Shown here piece after piece: positions 48,404 to 59,692 of a stretch of DNA of 64,000 bases (its first letter is position 1; the number at the start of each line of letters is the position of its first letter). Location: NCBI GenBank assembly GCA_039602395.1, contig JBCNJP010000025.1:104274124-104338123 (forward strand). Reading direction: 5' to 3'. Below the pieces are notes generated by a model. The model saw nothing but the letters and a program-made list of their open reading frames with translations, had not been told where the DNA came from and did not search any database. The DNA is from Deinandra increscens subsp. villosa (Eukaryota > Streptophyta > Magnoliopsida > Asterales > Asteraceae). The translations under genes were made by a program, and so were the position numbers.

Positions 48404-49269
48404 ATGGCAGATGTTGATCAGGTTCAAGAAACAGTGGTGATAAGTGATATTAGTAGTGACGATGACAGCAGTGATGGTGGTCGAGAAGTGTTGCCGGAGA
48501 GGATTTTGGGTGTACGGAATGTCGGGACGCCTCCTTTCGTGACCAAACTCTACGATGTGGTCAGTAATAAAGGCTCCGATTCCATCATCTCATGGGTTTC
48601 GAGTCGCAATGGGGCTACAAGTTTTGCTATTTGGAACGAAGTGGATTTCGTCTTCAATGTCCTCCCTTTGATATCCAAAAGTAATAGTTTCGATAGCTTC
48701 ATCTCCCAACTCAACAATTATGTAAGATTTTCATCTTTTTAGTTAAAATCACACAAAATTGTGAAAGTGGGTACATTATTTGCATATTTTATAAGTTATA
48801 ACTGATTAATTCCACTCTCGTTTCTTGTATGGATATATGAAATTAGGGTTTCAAGAAGGTTTCATGGGATCGTCGCGAGTACGCAAACAAGTGGTTCCAA
48901 GAAGGACAACCGCATCTGTTGAAGCATATTAAGAGAAGAAACAAACAAACCGTATCTGAAAAAGAGAAAATGACACGCGAAATAAAAAAGTTTGTGAGTG
49001 AATCCAAAAAAGTTGACGATGAACTACATGAGTTTAAAGCATATGTAGACAACACCATATCGAACCAGAAAAAAATTCTTCAAGCCATAGCAAACACCAT
49101 TGAATCGGCCTTCAACCACCATAGTTCTCCTGTGGAGGTTGTAGATATCGATGACGCTACACAGAGTTTTACTTTTAATGATCAACAAAGTTATGAAATG
49201 AGTAAGTTGGATGAATCAAGTTTAGCTCCAAGTTGCACAATAACAACAGAAGAGGTCAACACAAATTGA
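48404..49269 (+). CDS. Divergent heat-shock-factor-like protein
   Basis: Two exons, 48404-48721 and 48847-49269, split exactly before the codon for Gly in 'NNYGF', the conserved intron position of plant HSF genes; 246 residues. Residues 1-38 are acidic (SDISSDDDSSDGG). The winged-helix DNA-binding domain is at ~41-135: PPFVTKLYDVV, ISWVSS, SFAIWN, the recognition helix NSFDSFISQLNNYGFKKV, and WFQEGQPHLLKHIKRR. A short coiled coil (~150-200) stands for the HR-A/B oligomerisation region. Canonical HSFs have FVRQLN in the recognition helix; here the DNA-contacting Arg is Ser. No AHA activation motif or tail is obvious. HSFs bind GAA/TTC elements as trimers; this one may have lost or changed that ability. 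Confidence 0.85.
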
Positions 49270-49411
49270 TTAGCAGTGAACTCATAGATCTAACTTGTAT
49301 GATTTAAAGTCTTGGAACTCTTGTTGTCTTAAGCTACTTAAAAAAGGTGCAAATGATCTCTTGTCTTATTGTATGGATTTTATTTAAAAAGAATTAATAT
49401 ATATCTACTTG

Positions 49412-49585
49412 CACTTGTTTATATTTGTAAGATTTTCATATAAAACTTAATTTGTGTTCCTCCATGATTAGTTAACCTCGTCGAAAATTACTACTTTGCA
49501 CTTGTTTATATTTGTAAGATTTTCATATAAAACTTAATTTGTGTTCTTCCATGATTAGTTAACCTCGTCGAATATTACTACTTTG
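49412..49585. repeat. Tandem duplication of an 87-bp unit
   Basis: Unit 1 (49412-49498) and unit 2 (49499-49585) start CACTTGTTTATATTTGTAAG and end CTACTTTG. They differ at only two positions. The duplication lies just behind the HSF-like gene, probably in or near its 3' untranslated region. Confidence 0.92.
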
Positions 49586-49624
49586 CTAAGTTAGACTAAG
49601 AAACATATTAAAGGAACATAAAAC

Positions 49625-50060
49625 CAATGTTTTAAAAACCGGTTTTTTAGTTGAACCGGAAAACCTTCCGGGACCGGTTCGACCGGTCGGACCGGTTAGA
49701 CCGGGTGGTTGAACCGGTTAGGGGATTTATATATATTTTTTTATAAAAATGCTAATAAACTTGTACACCCCAACAAAAGTAGTTAAAATGCAATTATAAT
49801 CCACTCAAAAATAATATCAAATATGTATTTCATAAGAAAATATAAGTTTTAAACTTTAAAAAATAATTAAAAAAAAAGTAAAAAAAAAAAAAAATCAGAA
49901 AACCGGTTGAACCGGAAAAAACCGGACAAAACCGGAAAACCGGCCGGTCTAACCCGGTCCGGTTTAACCCATAAAACCGGATGTTAAAAAACCGGCTAGG
50001 TGGCCGGGTGACGGTTGAACCGGTCGAACCGGCCGGTTCGAACCGGTTTTTAAAACCTTG
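49625..50060. mobile_element. hAT MITE, CCGGTT family, copy 1
   Basis: The ends CAATGTTTTAAAAACCGG and CCGGTTTTTAAAACCTTG are inverted copies. CATAAAAC flanks both sides (49617-49624, 50061-50068), giving an 8-bp duplication. The 436-bp body is nearly identical to copy 3 at 54431-54854 and rich in 'aaccggtt' blocks. A 77-codon minus-strand frame inside is an artefact of the repeat. Confidence 0.92.
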
Positions 50061-50231
50061 CATAAAACTTAATATTGTTCAGATATCAAGCTTAAAACAT
50101 ATTAAAGGAACATAAATAAATATTGACTTGATAAAACCTATTATAAACAAGACTCTTTATAGATGACGATTTAATCAAGGGATCACAATGTCAATGTAGA
50201 ATTAGCTCAATTGCTTGGTTGAGGTTTTTCC

Positions 50232-50914
50232 CAATGTTTTAAAACCGGATTTTTAAACCGGACCGGTCTTGTTCAAAAAAACGGTTCAACCGGTTCAACC
50301 GGGTTGACCCGGACGGTCGAACCGGATTGACTCCTTAAACCTGTAAATTTACAATATACATTTTATAAACTTTCAACCACTACAAATATAAAAAAAAAAC
50401 TTCAATAAAGTCTAAAACAAATTACAATCATCCAAAATAACATCAATACAAATTACAATAATCCAAGTTCGTCGATTGTACCCTGGTTAATAACTTTGAT
50501 TTCTAGCCGATCACTTCGAGAATCTCATTCAAGTTTGTTGATTGTACCCCAAGTTCGTGTATCGTCCCCCAAGTTCGTGGATTATGGGGTTTTTTGTAGC
50601 GCCTTTTTGGTTTCCAGTGGAACGTGAACCGTGAACGTAACCCTATTTTTTGTAACGCATTTCCTACCTTTTCTTTAGATTAATTTAAAAAGAAAATAAA
50701 GAAATTAAAAAAATAATAAAAAAATTAAAAAAAAAAACCAAACCCGGTTCAACCCGGTTCCGGGTCCGGGTTTTTACCCGGTTGAACCGGAAAACCCGGC
50801 GGTTCACTTTCTGACCCAGTATAGCAAAAAACCGCTTATAATCGAACCAGAAGACCCACCGGTTCCGGTTGAACCGGTTGAACCGGCCGGGTCAATCCGG
50901 TTTTTAAAACATTG
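50232..50914. mobile_element. hAT MITE, CCGGTT family, copy 2 (longer)
   Basis: The ends CAATGTTTTAAAACCGG and CCGGTTTTTAAAACATTG are near-perfect inverted repeats. GTTTTTCC flanks both sides (50224-50231, 50915-50922). At 683 bp it is longer than copies 1 and 3. Its centre (50350-50660) is unrelated to them and includes 'ccccaagttcgt' repeats near 50545 and 50567. Non-coding. Confidence 0.9.
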
Positions 50915-50922
50915 GTTTTTCC

Positions 50923-51411
50923 TCTTAATTAAAGGTTTTAGGTTTAAACCTAACACATTGGTTTAATTAGTTTATGAGTAGTTTAAAAGTGAAAGTACAA
51001 TAGTTTGACCGTTAAAAAGAATCAAGAGATCACAATTAAAGTTACATTAATATAATCAAATATTACAATTAATTAAAAACAATCAAAATTAATAAAAAAC
51101 TTAATCAAAGTTAAAATTCGGCTCTAACAAAAATCTTCATTTGACGAGTTTGAAAACGGCTCATCTTTGAATATTGAGTTAAGGTCGCATTCAATAATTA
51201 AGGATTTTATCTTTAAACCTTTTCAGTTTAGTTTTTTTTTTTTTTTTTTAATAAATTTGAGCTATTTCCTTTAAACCTAATAAATACATAAAACAACAAT
51301 TAGATCTCTACAAATAATATAATAATTTAAATAAGAAATAAAATAATAAATAAATGAATAAAAATAAAAAACAAAATTAAAAAATAAAAATAATATTGCA
51401 GGTACGCAACG
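50923..51411. other. Intergenic, no gene seen
   Basis: AT-rich spacer with A- and T-homopolymers near 51230-51250 and 'aataaaaataaa' runs near 51350. Confidence 0.4.
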
Positions 51412-51668
51412 TCCTTAGCCCACTACCGTGAGAGGCGTGAAATGCCTTTTTAGCGCCCCTTTTACGCCCTTAGCCCACTACCGTGAGAGGCGTGAAAAGT
51501 TAAAAATTCGTGAGGGGCTTGAAATATTTCACGCTTGAAGGGGAGAGGAAAGGGGCTTGAAAGGGGTTTTACCACTACATCACATAATGTGATCAAACCC
51601 CTTACTACGTCATCTGCCACATAACAGAAAACGCCTAAGAAAAGAACTTAACCACTACGGATAGCCTT
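51412..51668. mobile_element. GC-rich MITE family B copy with internal duplication
   Basis: The right end CCACTACGGATAGCCTTA matches the terminal repeat of the element at 1744-2007. The left part contains two tandem copies of 'ccttagcccactaccgtgagaggcgtgaaa' (about 51412 and 51467), followed by further 'aggggcttgaaa' repeats. The left terminal repeat is not in the expected orientation, so this copy is rearranged. Confidence 0.45.
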
Positions 51669-53508
51669 ATGCACAAAATTAAAAAATCTCACATCATAAA
51701 TGCCTTAATGATTTTGCTCATGCTTCTAATGGGTCCAAAATAGCTAAATAGATTTCTATGGTTATAGTTGCTTGAAAATGTCTTGTACAGAAATTAAATA
51801 GATAGGTAATGGCTTAATTAACGGTTCAATAGCGGGAATGAAATAATATTATGTCATAGATTTGACACCTTGTGGTCATGCTAACCACCTCGAATGGTTA
51901 AACGAGTCGACATAGATTAATAACGAGTTCCCACTCCGGTGTTTCCGACCAACTAACGTGACTGGTCCGATTATTGACCCGTAAGAGTTACACTGGAGTC
52001 AACGAGCTAAGACCGATTAAACAGTTAACCAGCATTTTATAAAACATTTATGATTACTAATTGAGTATTCATACTTGAATGATGACTCAAAGATTCCTAT
52101 GATCATTTCTACGCACCTGATAAATAAGGAAAAAATACTCGCTAGGTTTTGTCCAGGTAAGCACAAACTTTGATGGCCCGAAACTGGTTCGTGCCTTAGC
52201 TTGGAGATAAGAAATTTCTGCCTCATGTCTGGAAGAACTGGCTTGCGTGTTTGATACTTGTGTCTTTAACAAGCTTACTATGTCTCTGGTCTCTCTAGTG
52301 ACCAAATTCATGATATCTTCCGAAGGAATAGTGACCAAATTCATAAGGAATATTCATCTTTGTTGTTTAAGGGTTGATGAGTATCATTTTAGACGTCTAA
52401 TGATGTTATGCCACAATTAATTAATGTGTTACTGGTAATTGTGACAGGTAAAGGGTAGGATGTAAGTTGTGTCAACTTTTGCTTGTTAGAATATTTCATA
52501 GTTCCAGTGTTTATCTTGAACAGTGAATATCCTAAAGTGTGCTTGTTTTGTGATAATATCAGTGCCCTTGGTGTATACCATGTTCAAGACACTGAGTTTC
52601 AATGAATGGTTATGATTGCTACTTGCTAGACAAGCCGAGCGAGAATGGAACAATTTTGTCCCAAAAGAACATCGCATGTTGCACCAGCCTACATGAAAAA
52701 ACAACACTAATTCCGGTTCAGAAGCAAGTTGCTATTAAAAAGAAGTTTGTTCAAGAAGAAAAAGTTAGTGTCGCCGATCACGGCACGCGACACCTCCACC
52801 TCACCTGTCGCATGATAAACTCATTTAGTGTCCTTAGACCTGAGGTTTTAAAACCCCATTATATAGATTCCAAGTGTTCGCGTCTTTGTTGTTTAATTAA
52901 GTGCATGTATTAATACATGGTCTTATATATGTGTGTTTTACATCAAAGACGATTGAATTGATAACAAAATATGCACACAATCTTTAACGGAAACTCACTC
53001 AAAACTGTTTATTAGAAAGTATTTATTACAAGAAAAATCTTAAATTTGACTACCCTTTATATAGACTAATCTTTGCTTGAACCCCAAGCCTCGCCTCCTA
53101 TATGTTCAAGCTGTGTTTATATCAAATAGTTCGAATATAAGTAGTAAAAATGTTCATAATAATAAAATTAAACAAATGCCATAACTTTCTATTCTTCAAA
53201 CCTCCAAGTCTCCAACAAAACTTAACTAACTCTGATTTTTGAATTCCGGTATTTATATGAAAACTGTTAAATAAAAAAATGGGATTATGTATGTTATAAG
53301 TGACTATAAGCTCAACGATAACAATAGTTCATAAATTCAAACTTACTGAAGTAACTTTGCTTATTAATATTAGTTATTTAAATAGATTTAAACTTTAATC
53401 CACGATCAATATGTAAAAAAATTTTGAATTCATTATATGTATGATGATAGTTAATTTAAATCGTTTTATAATAACACATAAAGTTGAATTTTGATGATAT
53501 CTAGACTT
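51669..53508. other. Intergenic, no gene recognised
   Basis: Two medium open frames (minus 52087-52344; plus 52602-52913) show no domain that I recognise and no splice context, so they are not called. Sequence 53335-53508 is the 3' flank of the F-box gene and is shared with the copy at 46.0 kb. Confidence 0.4.
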
Positions 53509-55128
53509 TTAAACATTAACATTCATCACCTTATAAAAATAAACAAGTTCCCGATACCATAAACACGTATCACAACTTGAAATTTCCTTATCTTCGTCTA
53601 AGCTCCAACCTCTTCTCTCAAAACGAATGACGTGATCTCGCTTTTGACAACTTGTCTTGACTTTTTCTAGAGTAATCAGGTTGTAAATCCACATGTGACT
53701 TAATATCGAATAGACTTTATCTCTAGAATCTTGGACGTTCCAATAACTTGATCTTGAATATCTCAATGAATTCAAAACATTTAATCCTTCTTGGCTCGAT
53801 TTATCCCCACCTGAAAGAAGAATCATGCCATATACATATGTTGCTTCAGGATGTCCCTTCTCAGCAGCTATTTTCAAGTACTTTAGTCCAGATTCAATAT
53901 CAACTAAGTTGAAATAATCAACCTGTAAAAAAAAAGTAATCAACATATATAGCCAATAAATTTTAATAAAATTAATTCAAGCTTAGTTGTTGCCTAAATA
54001 ACACTGTTTTAACAAAATTAATAGTAGTATAGTTTTAACCTAAATATTTTAGATTGTTTTGTCGATTTCGTAGTTTAGGTGTAATTTTAAACATATGAAT
54101 ATTTTTTTGAACTTACCATTCCTTTTCTGAAAAGTGACTCGGGGTTTCCTTTGTTGAAGCAACTAGTTAAGAAAGAACGAACTTTTGTACACGGTGGAAT
54201 CCAATGAGGTTGCGAAAACTTGTCGATTGAAACAGACTGGTATATAAAATCATCTTCTGTTGGTTCAAGCAAATCCTTACAACTGCATAATTATCAACAA
54301 AAGGATTAATTAAGAAAAGCTAAACACTAGCGACATAGCTTAATTTCTGTTTGCTTGCCTTCTGTTTTAATGTAAACACGTTTATTTATCCCTGAATACA
54401 TCAATATGTAGAGGGTTTTATAAACAAAACCAATGTTTTAAAAACCGGTTTTTTAGTTGAACCGGAAAACCTTCCGGGACCGGTTCGACCGGTCGGACCG
54501 GTTAGACCGGGTGGTTGAACCGGTTAGGGGATTTATATATATATTTTTATAAAAATGCTAATAAACTTGTACACCCCAACAAAAATAGTTAAAATAAAAT
54601 TATAATCCATTCAAAAATAATATCAAATATGTATTTCATAAGAAAATATAAGTTTTAAACTTTAAAAAATAATTTAAAAAAAAGTAAAAAAAAAAAAAAA
54701 AAAAAAACAGAAAACAGGTTGAACCGGAAAAAACCGGCCGGTCTAACCCGGTCCGGTTAAACCCAAAAAACCGAATGTTAAAAAACCGGCTAGGTGGCCG
54801 GGTGACGGTTGAACCGGTTGAACCGGCCGGTTCGAACCGGTTTTTAAAACCTTGAACAAAACAAACCCTCATAAAACTCTATTGTATGCATTGGATTAAA
54901 ATTTAGATTATGAGATTATGAAACAACTTACCTCAGTTTAACATTGAAAAGATCAGTGAATGAAGATGATGCAACCCGGCCAAGAACATCGACTAAAAGA
55001 TCTCTCGGGAGTGATCCGATGGTAGCAGCTTTCCGGACTCGTTTTTCTCTATGTCTACGAACACTCAGTTTCGTACTATCGTTTTTCTCCATGTCGGTGA
55101 TTTTTCTTTGAATGCCCATTGTTATCAA
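53509..55128 (-). CDS. F-box protein with Sel1-like segment (At2g35280-like family)
   Basis: Three minus-strand exons, 55128-54932, 54282-54117 and 53922-53509, join in frame (258 residues from the first ATG; ATGs at 55119 and 55092 are alternatives). The F-box lies at ~38-85 (ATIGSLPRDLLVDVLGRVASSSFTDLFNVKLSCKD). A Sel1-like/TPR-like block follows (SGLKYLKIAAEKGHPEATYVYGMILL at ~125-155), and a Cys-rich end near SCDTCLWYRELVYFYK. This is the layout of the plant F-box family that includes At2g35280 and MYND-type At1g67340 relatives; such proteins recruit targets to SCF ubiquitin ligases. Intron 1 contains a 424-bp hAT MITE. A TATA-like run lies at about 55163-55185, upstream on this strand. 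The gene has a decayed copy at 46.0-46.8 kb. Confidence 0.82.
54431..54854. mobile_element. hAT MITE, CCGGTT family, copy 3, in an intron
   Basis: Same ends as copy 1 (CAATGTTTTAAAAACCGG / CCGGTTTTTAAAACCTTG). AACAAAAC flanks both sides (54423-54430, 54855-54862). It sits in intron 1 of the minus-strand F-box gene without touching its splice sites. The paralogous stretch near 46783-46790 lacks it and keeps one AACAAAAC. Confidence 0.95.
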
Positions 55129-55894
55129 AGATCGAACAACCCTTACAAAGAAATAATATCAACTCTGCATGTATGTGGTTTTATATATATATATATAGAT
55201 GGAGACGAGTTAGGGTAGGAATTAATAGAATGAATACGTGATGTTACTTGTTGAGTAAGTATAAAGTGATCGATTACAAACCCTAATAGATATATAGGAT
55301 GGTATATCCGAAAGTATGTATTAGTTTTACGGCTTTAAGAAAAGAAAGTATTAGTTTTAAAAAAGGTAGATAATTAATTTATATTTTTTAATGAATTACA
55401 AAACATTGTAATTAATCAAGTAAAAATAAACTTACCATATAAATTAATAGATACGTGGATTGGTGCAATCAGTTAGTAATTAAGGATCTCCGGTTCTATC
55501 ACAATCTTTTTTCAATAAAGGTAAAGATAAACTTATTAAAATGTATTTTATTTTAATAAAGAATACTAGATTTACTTTCAACCCACATTTTTCTCACCTC
55601 TCAGGCTCTCATGCATACCTCTAAATTAACACTCGAGGATAAGTGTGATAGCCTTACCAAAATCCCAACACAATTTCATACAGCATTTGTTTGTTAAAAT
55701 CTAATTATAAAGTATTTGGACTAAATTGCAATGGGCTTCGGTTGTTTAAATATGGTTTCTAGTCCTATAGTAATGGGCTTTAAACTCGTGAACTGGGCTA
55801 CCGGCTACATCTTAATTTATTTACACAAAATAGACAGTCAAATCCCAGTTTTACTATCATTTTCCATTAACTGCAGCCAGAATCTTGGACATTT
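55129..55894. other. Promoter side of the F-box gene, then spacer
   Basis: The minus-strand TATA-like (TA)n run at 55163-55185 is the only promoter-like signal. From 55400 on there is AT-rich spacer without genes. Confidence 0.4.
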
Positions 55895-56204
55895 TTGACA
55901 ATTTTTTTCAATTTTTTTCAATTTTTTTCAATTTTTTTTCAATTTTTTTCTGAATTAAAACTACTAAAAATAAAAGACTCAAGACTATATACGAAAGTTC
56001 CCATCCCCACACTTGAATCACACATTGCCCTCAATGTGGAATGGAACAAAAATAAAGCAGAAGTAAAATAAATAAAATAAAACAAGTAGAAACGTGTTCA
56101 CCTGAAACTCCAGAGACTCAGCACATCAGCCGCAGCGAACCACCACCAAGACGGTAAACAGAAATAGTAAAAATTTAAAAATTCGAAAAATTTCTGACTT
56201 ACCT

Positions 56205-56340
56205 CCCCTAGGCGTATCGCCTACAGCCTTGCATTTCCCAGGCGATACGCCTGGAACTTCAACCATCTGCCCGCCTGAGACTTCCAGGCGTATCGCCTAT
56301 AACCTCCAACCTTCCAGGCGATACGCCTGGAACGACTTTT
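56205..56340. repeat. Four palindromic units (core GGCG-ATA/TAT-CGCC), internal part of Gypsy element
   Basis: Palindromes centred near 56215, 56247, 56293 and 56322 share the core GGCG, three bases (ATA or TAT), CGCC. The best is TTCCAGGCG-ATA-CGCCTGGAA near 56312-56333. Units alternate in the orientation of the central triplet. They match the array in the LTR at 60949-61110. Confidence 0.85.
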
Positions 56341-56593
56341 CCAGAGAATTTTCCAGATTTTTGGCCTCCAAAAACATTCTATCTCTTTCTCCAAAACAGG
56401 CCTCTAGCCGAAATTTGCAGCACAAACCTGCAATTTCGACCTGCACACTCTCATAGTCCAACTCTTGAATCTCCAGAATAACCTGCAAACACCAAAAACA
56501 TAAAACCAAAAGACGCAAAAGGCACAAAAACTAAAAAAAAATGCAGAAAATTAAACACAACTACAATAATTTACAAACCGGGAATTTCACCAA

Positions 56594-59509
56594 TTAGCAC
56601 CAAACACAAGAACAACCTCCAAACCCATCCGGAGGCTTTGATTTCACATCTCTAAGCACGAAACTACCGGATTCCACCCGGTTCCTATCAGCACAACCAT
56701 CAACTAACATCTTAACCCATAAAGCAACCAACTTTAACAAATGTAACGACTTTTTAACCTTCCAATGCTTAAACCGACCCGAGAGAAATCTGATCTTCTC
56801 TAGAAAACTTACCTCCGGGTCATTCTCACTAACAACCACAACTAACCTCCCCACACTTGGCCTAAACACAACCCTATCCTCAAGTTCACCTATGTCACCA
56901 AGTGTGGCTTTCCTCAAACTATCCTCAACCATCAAACACTCTCCAATCACTAAATTCTCATCAACGGGTTCTACTAACGGGTCAAAAATCTCATGTCTAT
57001 CAATTAACTCATTTAACCCCCCGAGATCCTCCCCACACTTATCCTCAACTACTAATTCACCTTCCAACCTATTTCCAACTACCAAGTCCTCACCAGTGAC
57101 ATAACTAACACAACTATCCACCAAAGATATGAAAGATCCTAGAAAGCATACGGACTCGCTGTTCTTGTCACCCGATTTACCAACCCTGAATTCAACCGAC
57201 TCATCATCTACCCTCAAAGTGATCGTGCCCGCAAAAACATCAACTAACGCCCGGGCGGTCCTAAGGAAAGGCCTACCTAAAATCAGAGGGCAGCTAGCAT
57301 CATATGCAGTGTCAACTACCACAAAGTCTATAGGGAACAAGAATTTGTCTACCTGAACAAGCACATTTTCCACTATTGCTTTGGGTCTAACTACCGACCT
57401 ATCCGCTAAGGAAATCGTCATCCTAGTCGGCTCTAACTCTCCTAATCCTAGGTGCATGAAAACAGAATAAGGCATCACATTAATGGAGGCACCTAGATCA
57501 GCTAAAGCACAAGTAACAGACAAGTCACCAAACGAGCACGGAATTGTAAATGTACCAGGATCAGTCAATTTTTCAGGCAATTTATTTTGAACTACAGCAG
57601 AACAATTAGCATCAAGAGTGACATCTGCAAAACTTTCAAGCTTCTTCTTATTCGTTAACATATCTTTCAGAAATTTAGCATACTTAGGCATTTGTTTAAT
57701 AACATCAGTAAAAGGCAAAGTGACCCTAAGTTGCTTAAGAAGCTCTAAGAACTGACTGTACTCACGCGCATTCTTCTGTTGAACCAGACGTTCAGGATAC
57801 GGCACTTTCTTCAAATCATCTGCTGTGAATGGTCGAGGCGCAAATCTCACTCTCTTCTTTTCTTTCACCGCTTCCCACTTTCGCGGCTTCTCTCTCACTC
57901 CTTCAGCCTCGACGATCGGTGCGGTACTTGCTGGCGTTACGCTCTCGTGCACCCTCCCGTCCGGCGTCTCCAACTCGATCTCTTCATCGACCGGCTCCTC
58001 ATCAACTACCGCCGGCGATGGACTCTCCAGAACTCGACCACTCCGTGTGGTAACAGCATTAACCGACGCATTGGGGTTTTTATAGGTGCTACCGGAAAAT
58101 TGACCCCCTCGGTTGTTGAGCTCCTTTAACTGCTTTGCAATATCTCCCACCGACCGCTGCAAATCTAAGAACGAGGCCTGTTGATTTCTCAGTAACGTGT
58201 CATGGTCCGCCAGCTTCTTTTGTGTGGCCTCGTCTCTCGCGTTCATCTGCTGCAGGATTTGCGTTTGGTTCATCACCAACTCCGTAAGCTCCTTCATGGT
58301 TGGCCCTGCATCTCCTCCACCACTCTGATTATACCTCGGCTGGAAACCAGGTGGATTTCCTCCCTCTCGCCATCCTGAATTTTGGCCACTCCTCCACCCA
58401 GACTGGAACGAATTACCGAACTGGTTTCGGTTTCCAATATAATCCACTTGCTCAGCGGGAGCAAGCGGGCAGTCTCGGGTGTCGTGAGCGCCTCTGCACA
58501 GCTCACATTTGGCTTTGATGTGGAGTTTTATTTCCTCTAAGGTCTTATAAATGTTTTCTAACTACCTAGGTGGTATGGTCTCTGAGCCAATGTGATGGAC
58601 ACCCCGGGTGGTAGTAGAAGGAACAAGGGATCAAGTCGGGGCCAAGGTGGCTCTCCGATCTCCGGGGGTCTGCTGTTCAGCGAGCGCGAAGCTCTCAAAC
58701 AGTTGTTTGCATTCATCGACCGTGAGCTTCTCCATCATGTGTCCTCCAGCAGAAATGTTAAACTCTTTTTGAACCGAATAAGGAAGTCCATTATAGAACT
58801 TCTCGATGATAGCCCATTCCGTCAACCCGTGTTGCGGACATCTGCTCAGAAGAGTATTGAAACGCTCATATGCAACAGAATAAGGCTCGTCGGGATCCAT
58901 GCGAAATGAGTGGATTTCCTCCCGAGTACGCGCAGCCTTAGCTGGAGGATGGTACTTTTTCAGGAATTTGGCGGTGAGATCGTCCCAGGTGGCGATCGAA
59001 TTAGGCGGAAGCGTCTCAAGCCACTCGGCGGCTCGAGACGTAAGGGAGAATGGAAAAAGACGCAAATAAATGGTGTCGTTCGCGACTCCGGTGAGTCCGA
59101 ACGTGTTGCAGATACGCGTGAACCTGGAGATATGCATCGGTGCATCTTCGTCCTCACGTCCATGAAACTGGATCGAATGCGTCAAAGCGTTGATGACGTG
59201 GGACGGAACTTGCCAATTCGCGGTGTTGGCAATAGCAGGCTGTGCAATAGCAAACCGGGCCTCGGTGACTCCGGCGCTAGCCTGCTCGTGGACGGTGCGA
59301 CGTGCCGCCATGGATGAAAGATCGGGGAATGGGATGGGTTTGGTGTCGCGTGTGGTGTGTGTGGATGAAGAGGATGGTTTGGATTGAGCGGTGGAAATGA
59401 TGAATGCCTCTAGCTCGGTGCGTAGAAGGCGAAATCGTTCACGGATATCCGCGTCGGGATCAGAAAGTGGTGACAGCTCAGGTGGACCCCGTGAACGAGT
59501 GTGTGGCAT
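56594..59509 (-). pseudogene. Gypsy gag-protease frame with in-frame stops
   Basis: The gag part begins MPHTRSRGPPELSPL at 59509. It contains the usual gag core: MHISRFTRICNTFGL, LFPFSLTSRAAEWLETLP, ISTWDDLTAKFL-like 'IATWDDLTAKFLKKY', and FYNGLP. Two in-frame stops, at 58633-58631 and 58564-58562, interrupt it. In the same frame a zinc knuckle follows (CELCRGAHDTRDC, near 58500-58460), then a disordered stretch and the aspartic protease (CALADLGASINVMP near 57500; ILGRPFLRTARALVD). After the protease the frame runs on about 200 codons with no recognised domain and stops at 56594, where RT should come. Both stops could stem from C-to-T changes, which are frequent in methylated elements. Confidence 0.88.
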
Positions 59510-59669
59510 AAAACGATGGAATGACTCGAAGAAAACTAAGAAAAAAAAAATTAAACCTAAAAATCTAGACTCGAAATCAGAAAATCTTAAGACTCTAGAC
59601 ACGGAAAGACCAAAAAGACTCAAAATTTCCTAACGACGACCTAAGTTAATCTTGCCAATTGCCAAGTGT

Positions 59670-59686
59670 CCCCGGCAACGGCGCCA
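59670..59686 (-). other. Primer binding site (tRNA-Asp type)
   Basis: On the minus strand TGGCGCCGTTGCCGGGG lies 7 bp inside the LTR end. This is the primer site commonly used by Athila/Tat elements, complementary to the 3' end of tRNA-Asp. It fixes the orientation of the element and the inner edge of the LTR. Confidence 0.88.
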
Positions 59687-59692
59687 AAAACT

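Noticed and set aside
49830..50063. Open frames of 77-78 codons on the minus strand (also at 54636-54872)
   Set aside because: They lie inside two copies of a hAT MITE and consist of translated CCGGTT repeats; not genes.
52087..52344. Minus-strand 85-codon frame with a coiled-coil-like stretch
   Set aside because: No family recognised and no flanking exon; insufficient for a gene call.
57779..58129. Plus-strand frames opposite the Gypsy gag-protease
   Set aside because: Antisense shadows of the retrotransposon coding strand.
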